This document shows, piece after piece, positions 1 through 6,000 of a stretch of 7,895 nucleotides of DNA (positions within the stretch are counted from its first letter, which is position 1; each line of letters begins with the position of its first letter). The translations under genes and the position numbers were made by a program. Source of the stretch: CAYSHJ01 sp964589725 (lineage in GTDB: Bacteria > Planctomycetota > Planctomycetia > Planctomycetales > Planctomycetaceae); assembly GCA_964589725.1 (NCBI GenBank), contig CAZPUJ010000173.1:1-7895 (forward strand), read 5' to 3'. A model generated the notes under the pieces. That model was given only the letters and a program-made list of their open reading frames with translations, made no database searches and was not told the DNA's origin.

Positions 1-1
1 C

Positions 2-229
2 TTCACCTTCTGGTTTGCCGGCGGCGGCGTGAAGGGCGGCACGCATTACGGCGAGACCGACGAAGTCGGCTTCAAAGCCGCCGTCAACAAGGTCCATGTC
101 AATGACCTGCACGCCACGATCCTGCACCTGCTCGGACTGAACCACGTCAAACTGACCTACCGCTACAATGGCCGCGACTTCCGGCTGACGGACGTGGCTG
201 GGAATGTGGTCACAGAAATCTTGGCCTAA
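2..229 (+). CDS. DUF1501 family protein, C-terminal fragment (5' end outside window)
   Basis: Only the last 75 residues are present; the frame is open to the left edge. DUF1501 proteins are sulfatase/alkaline-phosphatase-fold proteins, usually exported by a Tat signal, and abundant in planctomycetes, where they often neighbour DUF1549/DUF1553 cytochrome-type proteins. Their substrate is unknown. Visible here are the family's C-terminal blocks: an aromatic strand followed by AGGGVKGGTHYGETDE, then KVHVNDLHATILHLLGL, then the closing GRDFRLTDVAGNVVTEILA. The histidine and aspartate in VNDLHATILHLLG and the GGT-x-YG-x-TDE block are strongly conserved, and the protein ends where the family normally ends, so the gene looks intact at this end. 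The stop codon is followed directly by a palindromic repeat block and no T-rich terminator is visible. The family call comes from motif recognition and is firm; the role is not. Confidence 0.9.
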   Translation, partial: FTFWFAGGGVKGGTHYGETDEVGFKAAVNKVHVNDLHATILHLLGLNHVKLTYRYNGRDFRLTDVAGNVVTEILA

Positions 230-461
230 CGCGGGCTTCGGCCGCAACGTAGCGGCGTCGCTCCGCGACGCCGATTCAATCCGAGTCGCAGAGCGACTCG
301 GCTACGTATTGCGCGCACGGCGCGCATAATTGACAACCGAAGACTCTAACGCGGGCTTCGCCCGCAACGTAGCGGCGTCGCTCCGCGACGCCGATTCCAA
401 GTCGCGGAGCGACTCGGCGACGTAACCGCGTACAGCGCGCATAACCTACGAACGCAGACTC
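230..461. repeat. Tandem duplication (period 120 bp) of a three-hairpin repeat unit
   Basis: Two copies lie head to tail, about 230-346 and 350-461; the second is a few bases shorter. Each holds three small hairpins in the same order. First, GCGGGC-TTC-GCCCGC at 351-365 (perfect) and 231-245 (one mismatch). Second, a 9-bp perfect stem with loop TCC at 253-273, repeated without change at 373-393. Third, a 9-bp stem with loop AGA at 281-301, shortened to a 6-bp stem with loop GGA at 400-414. A GC-rich GCGCGCATAA-like tail follows each. The block starts at the stop codon of the DUF1501 gene. It could act as an RNA 3' stabiliser or attenuator, or be a REP-like dispersed element. Open frames crossing it on the minus strand look like chance products of GC-rich palindromes. 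Confidence 0.85.
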
Positions 462-487
462 CAGCGAGGCTTTGCCACAAACCAACG
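460..487. repeat. 28-bp dispersed motif, copy 1
   Basis: This 28-bp stretch matches 1508-1535 at 24 of 28 positions, beginning TCCAGCGAGGCT and ending ACCAACG in both. In this copy the internal GAGGC...GCCTC hairpin is broken (GAGGC-TTT-GCCAC). It directly abuts the tandem hairpin block. The rest of 488-688 shows no gene, RNA gene or clear promoter that I can support. Confidence 0.6.
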
Positions 488-688
488 AAACTTGTGCCTT
501 CATCCGCGGGCCGTGTCTGAATCCGCGGGGTTGGCTCGAAAGCAGGGGCTGAGCGTCGAACGGACGTTGTCGGATCCTGGCGGTCACGCAAACTCAACCC
601 AGTTTGACAGGCCGGACCGCCGGACGAACGGAGTTTTCGAGAAAATTGGCGTTCTCCCACTTTCCGGTTGAAGTCGAATCGCGGCATC

Positions 689-712
689 GTCAGCATGTTC
701 GCCCATGCTGAC
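689..712 (+). promoter_or_regulatory. Hairpin enclosing the start codon of the 705-1358 gene
   Basis: GTCAGCATG (689-697) and CATGCTGAC (704-712) are perfect reverse complements separated by a 6-nt loop. The right arm contains the proposed ATG at 705-707. In mRNA this 9-bp stem would bury the start codon, and there is no Shine-Dalgarno-like sequence upstream. It could limit translation, or as DNA it could be an operator dyad. The structure is seen directly; a regulatory role is inferred. Confidence 0.45.
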
Positions 713-1358
713 CATCTCGAACGACACCTTGCCCAACAATGCTCTCAGCTATCTGGCCTTTCGAGTCGCCTGCCTTGACACGCTCGAGCGCCTGACGCTG
801 GCTCAACAATTTCCGGACGACGATGCGGAGACATTTGGTTTCCTCACCGAAGTCCCGTTTCTGCGAGCGGTCCCGCCGCAAGTGCAACTCGACCTGCTGG
901 CGACGACCTGGCAAAAGCATTTGGATGACGACCGCGTCGAATCCGACCTCGTGGACGAGAGCGTGATCTTCGCCGCCTGCGAGACAACGGCCCGGATCAC
1001 GGAACACTCGCCGGAGCTGATCCACATTTGGCAGCAGACGGGACCGCAATGGCTGTCGTTGCCGATCAACGCCGACTTCGCCAAGGAGCTGCGCCATCTG
1101 CATCTGTCGCTGGCGAATGAAGGAGATTTCTTGGTGATCAGTCAGTTCGAGGACTTGCCGCCGTTCGAGGCGTTGCGACTGAAGGCTCAGTTCGGAATAC
1201 AGCCCGGCAAGTGTCAAGCGATGTTGGAGGTGCTCGAGCGCTGGCACGCGGCTCCCGGCATGGCCGGACGGCTGACCGGTTTGCTGACGGATCGCGAGGT
1301 CGCGCAAGTGATGTCCGCCGTCGTGCGAACGTGCCGGCGTGATGTCCTGCCCTGGTAG
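705..1358 (+). CDS. Hypothetical protein, 217 aa, soluble
   Basis: I do not recognise this protein. It is a 217-residue, mostly helical, leucine-rich and acidic sequence with no signal peptide, membrane segment, cysteine cluster or nucleotide-binding motif. Notable stretches are LAQQFPDDDAETFGFLTEVPFL near residue 30 (acidic), a tryptophan/glutamine-rich IWQQTGPQWLSLP near residue 105, and a basic C-terminus VRTCRRDVLPW. Codon third positions are GC-rich as in the neighbouring genes, which favours this strand over the long antisense frame at 690-1418. The ATG at 705 is the first possible start after an in-frame stop at 669-671. It lacks a ribosome-binding site and lies in a hairpin. The gene stands alone, 475 bp from the DUF1501 gene and 395 bp from the isomerase, so context gives no clue. 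It may be a lineage-restricted protein. Confidence 0.7.
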   Translation: MLTISNDTLPNNALSYLAFRVACLDTLERLTLAQQFPDDDAETFGFLTEVPFLRAVPPQVQLDLLATTWQKHLDDDRVESDLVDESVIFAACETTARITEHSPELIHIWQQTGPQWLSLPINADFAKELRHLHLSLANEGDFLVISQFEDLPPFEALRLKAQFGIQPGKCQAMLEVLERWHAAPGMAGRLTGLLTDREVAQVMSAVVRTCRRDVLPW

Positions 1359-1379
1359 CTGAATTCGCCAGAATTCAGC
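1358..1379 (+). terminator. Stop-codon hairpin, possible 3' end structure
   Basis: GCTGAATTC (1358-1366) and GAATTCAGC (1371-1379) form a perfect 9-bp stem with loop GCCA, starting at the last base of the TAG stop codon. There is no following T-run, so this is not a classical intrinsic terminator. It may protect the mRNA 3' end, or be a member of a dispersed palindrome family. Confidence 0.45.
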
Positions 1380-1507
1380 GACTCGTTGGATCGTCGGAAC
1401 TCTCGCGAGTCCGGCCACGCCAGTCGCTCGTCTCGTTTGACAGCCTCTTTCGGCCCCTTAAACTGCTCAGGCCGATTGGACGTTCGTTCCGCGATCACGG
1501 CGAAGAG
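1380..1507. other. Non-coding stretch, nothing recognised
   Basis: This is the left part of the 395-bp gap between the hypothetical gene and the isomerase. I see no gene, RNA gene or convincing promoter. Minus-strand open frames across it are continuations of the shadow of the 705-1358 gene. Confidence 0.5.
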
Positions 1508-1535
1508 TCCAGCGAGGCTCCGCCTCAGACCAACG
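1508..1535. repeat. 28-bp dispersed motif, copy 2
   Basis: This matches 460-487 at 24 of 28 positions. Here the internal hairpin is intact: GAGGC (1514-1518), loop TCC, GCCTC (1522-1526). The TCC loop and flanking GC pairs are the same as in the hairpins at 253-273 and 373-393, although the stem sequence differs. Confidence 0.6.
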
Positions 1536-1545
1536 TAAAAACAAA

Positions 1546-1636
1546 CTTTGGAACACTAATCGGCGCTGATCAACGCTAATGGCACGAGGACTGTGGTTTG
1601 ATTAGTGAAGATCAGTGCCGATTAGTGTTCCCAAAG
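1546..1636. repeat. Imperfect 35/36-bp inverted repeat built from 10-nt units
   Basis: The left arm (1546-1580) and right arm (1601-1636) are reverse complements with about four mismatches and one extra base, around a 20-nt loop. Within the left arm three contiguous 10-mers resemble one another: CACTAATCGG, CGCTGATCAA, CGCTAATGGC. The right arm has GATTAGTGAA, GATCAGTGCC, GATTAGTGTT. The element is AT-richer than its surroundings and ends 117 bp before the isomerase start. It could be a dispersed palindromic element, a strong RNA hairpin, or a protein-binding array with near-helical spacing. The long in-frame extension of the isomerase back to 1598 would begin inside this element and is not believable as coding. 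Confidence 0.75.
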
Positions 1637-1743
1637 CTTGACTCAATCGCAACAACTTTGGAAAGCGACGGAGTCCAATCGCGCGCGGGTTCAGATGTTG
1701 TCTTAATTCCTTCTTGTTTCGCACCGCCAAGATTTGGCACCAC

Positions 1744-1747
1744 GGAG
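1744..1747 (+). promoter_or_regulatory. Shine-Dalgarno GGAG deciding the isomerase start
   Basis: GGAG lies 6 nt before the ATG at 1754. No comparable site precedes the upstream in-frame TTG at 1598, so it supports the shorter 331-residue protein. Confidence 0.7.
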
Positions 1748-1753
1748 TTGAAC

Positions 1754-2749
1754 ATGTCGCGTCCCGTTACTCTCTTCACTGGTCAGTGGGCAGATTTGAA
1801 GCTCGAAGAGCTGTGCAAAAAGGCCAAAGAATTCGGCTATGACGGCCTGGAACTCGCCTGTTGGGGTGACCACTTTGAAGTCGACAAGGCCCTTTCCGAC
1901 GACACGTACTGTGCTCGCAAGCGCGATCTGCTGGAAAAATACGACCTGAAATTATTCGCGATCTCGAACCACTTGGTCGGGCAAGCAGTGCTCGACAACA
2001 TCGACTCCCGGCACAAAGCGATTCTGCCGCCGTACGTTTGGGGCGACGGCAATCCGGCAAAGGTGACGGAACGCGCGATCGCCGAAATGAAGAACACCGC
2101 ACGAGCCGCTCAGAAGCTGGGCGTCGGCGTCGTCAACGGCTTCACCGGATCGAGCATTTGGCCGTACATCTACGACTTCCCGCCGACGCCCCGCGAAACC
2201 ATCGATGCCGGCTTCAAACTGCTCGCCGAGCGTTGGAACCCGATCCTCGACGTGTTCGATGACTGCGGCGTGAAGTTCGCGCTGGAGGTGCATCCGACCG
2301 AAATCGCGTTTGACATCTACTCGGCCGAGTGGGCCTTGAAGGTGCTCGACCGCCGCGAAGCCTTCGGTTTCAACTTCGATCCCAGCCACTTGATTTGGCA
2401 GGGCGTCGATCCGGTCGAGTTCATTCGGTACTTCCCCGATCGGATTTACCACGTCCACATGAAGGACGCTTCAACGACGTTGGACGGCCGGACGGGCATC
2501 AACAGCAGCCACCTGTCCTTCGGCGACCCGCGTCGCGGCTGGGATTTTCGTTCCGTCGGCCGCGGAGCCGTCCGCTTCGAGGAAATCATCCGCGCCTTGA
2601 ATGCCGTCGGCTACAACGGCCCGCTGTCCGTCGAATGGGAAGACTGCGGCATGAACCGCGAACAAGGCGCTCGCGAAGCCTGTCAGTTCTGCAAGAACGT
2701 GGACTTCGAACCCTCCAACCGCCGCTTCGATTCGGCGTTTGAGAAGTAA
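1754..2749 (+). CDS. Sugar phosphate isomerase/epimerase (xylose isomerase-like TIM barrel)
   Basis: This 331-residue protein belongs to the AP_endonuc_2 / xylose isomerase-like TIM-barrel superfamily, whose members interconvert sugars or inositol derivatives with a divalent metal. The expected metal and catalytic ligands are all visible: E178 in ALEVHP, D209 with H212 in NFDPSHLIWQG, H235 in YHVHMKD, and E294 in LSVEWED. The N-terminal strand reads VTLFTGQW, followed by helix LEELCKKAKEFGYDGLEL, typical of barrel strand and helix 1. Length is normal and no signal peptide is visible, so it is probably cytoplasmic. The ATG at 1754 has GGAG 6 nt upstream, and the sequence before it (1598-1753) looks non-coding. 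Planctomycetes carry many paralogues of this family, often near oxidoreductases for unusual sugars. No such partner is in this window, so the substrate cannot be assigned. Nothing looks truncated. Confidence 0.92.
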   Translation: MSRPVTLFTGQWADLKLEELCKKAKEFGYDGLELACWGDHFEVDKALSDDTYCARKRDLLEKYDLKLFAISNHLVGQAVLDNIDSRHKAILPPYVWGDGNPAKVTERAIAEMKNTARAAQKLGVGVVNGFTGSSIWPYIYDFPPTPRETIDAGFKLLAERWNPILDVFDDCGVKFALEVHPTEIAFDIYSAEWALKVLDRREAFGFNFDPSHLIWQGVDPVEFIRYFPDRIYHVHMKDASTTLDGRTGINSSHLSFGDPRRGWDFRSVGRGAVRFEEIIRALNAVGYNGPLSVEWEDCGMNREQGAREACQFCKNVDFEPSNRRFDSAFEK

Positions 2750-2899
2750 GCCGCCGGAGTATCGACCAACGCAAAGACGGCAAGGATGCTCGGCCGCGTT
2801 CATGCGGCCCGTTCAGCCCACGGCCGGCTAGTTCGTCGTTTTGGGCAAACTGTAGTTTGATTTGAATTCATCGAAAAAAAAGGCGGAAGTCTCATCACT

Positions 2900-2916
2900 C
2901 AGGCCACAAGGGCCTG
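2900..2916. repeat. Short palindromic hairpin
   Basis: CAGGCC (2900-2905) pairs with GGCCTG (2911-2916) around loop ACAAG, followed by GGCTACAGG. I recognise the form as a common planctomycete intergenic palindrome; only this copy is in the window. Confidence 0.5.
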
Positions 2917-3042
2917 GGCTACAGGTTCCGTTGATTCAAGAATTAGCCAGCCGTGCCGTTCAGCCGCGAAGCTTGCGGAGGCGAGCCAGCGGTGATTTAG
3001 TATTGGTCGATCGGCCGGCCCTTTTTGAGTCCTCCTCGATTC

Positions 3043-3047
3043 GGGAG
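3043..3047 (+). promoter_or_regulatory. Shine-Dalgarno GGGAG for the kinase gene
   Basis: GGGAG lies 9 nt before the ATG at 3057 and supports that start. CTCC at 3032-3035 could pair with its GGAG (3044-3047), making a weak 4-bp stem over the ribosome site; this alone is not convincing regulation. Confidence 0.6.
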
Positions 3048-3056
3048 CGATAATTC

Positions 3057-6000
3057 ATGTCGGCATCGCAGTCAGATCGCAACGTGTTGTTCGGCGTGTT
3101 GGCGTTGCAGATGGAGCTCATTACGCGGGAGGGGCTGATCGCGGCATTGCAAGCCTGGACGTTGCAGAAGTCGCGGCCGCTTGGCGAACTGCTGGTCGAA
3201 CTCGGTCACATGTCGGCCGAAGATCGAGCGGCGCTCGAACCGATGGTCGATCGGCATGTCACGAAGCACGGCGGCAGTGCCGAGCAAAGCCTTGCGGCGC
3301 TCAGTTCCGTTTCGGAGGTTGCCGCCGAGTTGCACGACGTCAACGACGCTGATGTCCAGCAGAGTCTACGACACGCCGTGGCGTCCGAGTCTCGTCAAGC
3401 GGGATTCAAGTCCAGCGTTCTGCCATTCAACGGTCCATCGGATTCTGTGGCTTCGGCCAGCAACGCCGAGGGTGATGATCTGCCGCCTCAGCTTCAGCCG
3501 ACGATTAGTTATGGACATGCTCAGGAGCAACAAGGCCTGTTGCGGTTTCAATTGCTGCGGCCGCATGCCGAGGGAGCACTCGGCAAAGTTTGGATCGCCC
3601 AGGATCGCGAGCTGAACCGAGAGGTGGCGTTCAAGGAGATCAAACCCAAGCGTGCTCACGATCGGAACAGCCGCGGGCGGTTTGTGTTGGAGGCCGAGAT
3701 CACCGGCGGATTGGAACATCCCGGCATCGTGCCCGTGTATGGGCTCGGGCATTTCGCGGACGGTCGGCCGTTTTATGCCATGCGATTCATTCGCGGTCGC
3801 AGCTTGCGAACGGCGATCAAGCAGTTTCACAAGGCGAACGGAGGGCGTCAGCCCTCTGGTGATGGTGATGTCACGTCGAGATCAATCGAGCAGCCGGCTA
3901 ACGCTCGCCGTTCGCCGGACTTTGCGAGCATCGCGTTTCGCAATCTGGTGCAACGGCTGATCGACGTCTGCAACGCGATCGCGTATGCCCACAGTCGCGG
4001 CGTGCTGCACCGAGACCTGAAGCCGGGCAACATCATGCTTGGCAAGTATGGCGAGACGCTGGTGGTCGATTGGGGATTGGCCAAGGCCAAAGGTCAGTCG
4101 TTTGATCCGGTCGCGGCCACCTCCCAGGCTTCGCTCGATCGCGAACCGAGTCTCATCCCTCAATCGAGTGCTGACGTCGCCTTGACGCAGATGGGCAGCG
4201 CGATCGGCACGCCGGAGTTCATGAGTCCCGAACAAGCGGCCGGGCGGTTGGATCTGCTGGGGCCGGCGTCCGACGTTTACGGCCTGGGGGCGACTTTTTA
4301 CGAACTGCTGACCGGACAGGCTCCGATTGGTGCCCGCCCGGGCGGCGAGAGCGAGAAGTTGACGACCCCCGAACTGCTGCGGCGTGCCGAGCAGGGTGAG
4401 TTTCCCGCGCCGCGCGCTGTGCTGGCGGCGGTCCCCAATCCGTTGGAAGCGGTGTGCCTGAAGGCCATGTCGCGCGATCCGGCGGCGCGCTATGCCACCG
4501 CGCAAGCGCTGGCCGAGGACTTGGAACGCTGGCTCGCTGGCGACCCGGTCAGCGCTTGGCCTGAGCCGGTGATCGTGCGCGCACGGCGGTGGGTGAAGCG
4601 GCATCCGACGTTGGTTGTCAGCACGGCCGCGACCGTGCTCATCTCGCTCGTCAGCCTCGCGGCCATCGCCTCGGTGGTTGGCCAATCGAACCGAACGCTC
4701 GCGACGAAGAACATCGAACTGGAGCAATCTAACCAGCGCGAGCAGGAAGCCTCGTCACTCGCCCAGGAGAATGCCCGGAAGGCCCAGGAGAACGCCACGA
4801 AGGCCGAGCAGAACGCCGCCGTCGCGCGGGAGCAGAGCCAGCTCGCGCTCAAGTCGCTCCAAAGTGTCATCTTCGACATCCAGCGGAAGCTCAAAAACGT
4901 CCCCGGCGCGGGCGACCTGCAACGGTCACTGCTCCAGACCGCGTTGGCCCGGCTTCAGGAGGTCTCCGACCAGTTCGCCTCCCGCGGCGCGATCGACCGC
5001 AACACGATGACCGCCCTCTATGACCTCGGCGACGTCTTCCTGCGAATCGGTTCCGAAAGTAGGACGGGTTTCCAACCCGTCCATTCCGGCAAAGACGGGT
5101 TGGAAACCCGTCCTACGGACGACGGCCCGCTCGCCTCCGCACGCAAGGTCTACCAGCAGGCGTTCGACATCGCCCAGAAGTTGGCGGCGGCCGATCCGAG
5201 CGACGCCCGGGCCCAGCGCGACCTGTTCATCTCGTACAACAAGCTCGGCGACCTGCAGCTTCAGTCCGGGCGGGTGACCGAGGCGCTGGGGTCTTATCAG
5301 AAGGGGCTGGAGATCAGTCAGAAGTTGGCGGCGGCCGATCCGAGCGACGCCCAGGCCCAGCGCGATCTGTCCATCTCGTACCAGAGGCTCGGCAGTGTGC
5401 AGCTTCAGTCCGGGCAGGTGACCGAGGCGCGGGGGTCGTATCAGAAGTTTCTGGAGAACAGTCAGAAGTTGGCGGCGGCTGATCCGAGTGACGTCCAGGC
5501 CCAGCGCGATCTGTCCGGCTCGTACTCGATGCTCGGCGACGTGCAGCGCCGGTCCGGGGAGGTGACCGAGGCGCGGGGGTCGTACCAGAAGGGTCTGGAG
5601 ATCAATCAGAAGTTGGCGGCGGCCGATCCGAGCGACGCCCGGGTCCAGCGCGACCTGTCCGCCTCGTACATGTTGCTCGGCAGTGTGCAGCTTCAGTCCG
5701 GGCAGGTGACCGAGGCGCGGGGGTCGTATCAGAAGGGTCTGGAGATCACTCAGAAGTTGGCGGCGGCCGATCCGAGCGACGCCCAGCTCCAAGGCGTCCT
5801 GGCCGGCTTGTACGACTTCCTCGGGACCGTGCAGCTTCAGTCCGGGCAGGTGACCGAGGCGCGGGGGTCGTATCAGAAGTTACTGAAGATCAGTCAGAAG
5901 TTGGCGGCGGCCGATCCGAGCAACGCTTTGGCCCAGCGCGCCCTGTCCATCTCGTACTGTAAGCTCGGCGACGTGCAGCGCCAGTCCGGGGAGGTGACCG

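Larger units (their letters stand above)
2750..3056. other. Non-coding gap with small hairpins before the kinase gene
   Basis: No convincing gene is present. A 63-codon frame at 2862-3053 has no ribosome site and runs over repeats. The gap holds a hairpin GGCCGC/GCGGCC with a 6-nt loop at 2792-2809, which could end isomerase transcripts though no T-run follows. There is a run of eight A at about 2874-2881. A CAGGCC/GGCCTG hairpin lies at 2900-2916, and a weak CCGC...GCGG dyad around an AAGCTT core at 2964-2978. The last two resemble dispersed planctomycete palindromes. I cannot place a promoter for the kinase with confidence. Confidence 0.55.

Noticed and set aside
604..609. TTGACA as a -35 box for the 705 gene
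   Set aside because: No acceptable -10 hexamer lies 16-18 nt downstream, and single hexamers are expected by chance.
276..696. Two minus-strand frames of about 100 codons between 276 and 696
   Set aside because: They run over GC-rich hairpin repeats, have no domain and arginine-rich composition typical of spurious frames.
690..1418. 242-codon minus-strand frame opposite the hypothetical gene
   Set aside because: It has no recognisable domain and crosses the 1358-1379 palindrome; the plus-strand frame has gene-like codon use.
1598..1753. Upstream in-frame extension of the isomerase from TTG 1598 (52 extra residues)
   Set aside because: It begins inside the inverted repeat, has no ribosome site and no family similarity; ATG 1754 has GGAG at good spacing.
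4926..5792. 288-codon minus-strand frame with an apparent repeat protein (RIGRRQLL...LIRPPRLGHLPG)
   Set aside because: It is the antisense reading of the 144-bp TPR array, whose exact phase makes any open antisense frame look repetitive.
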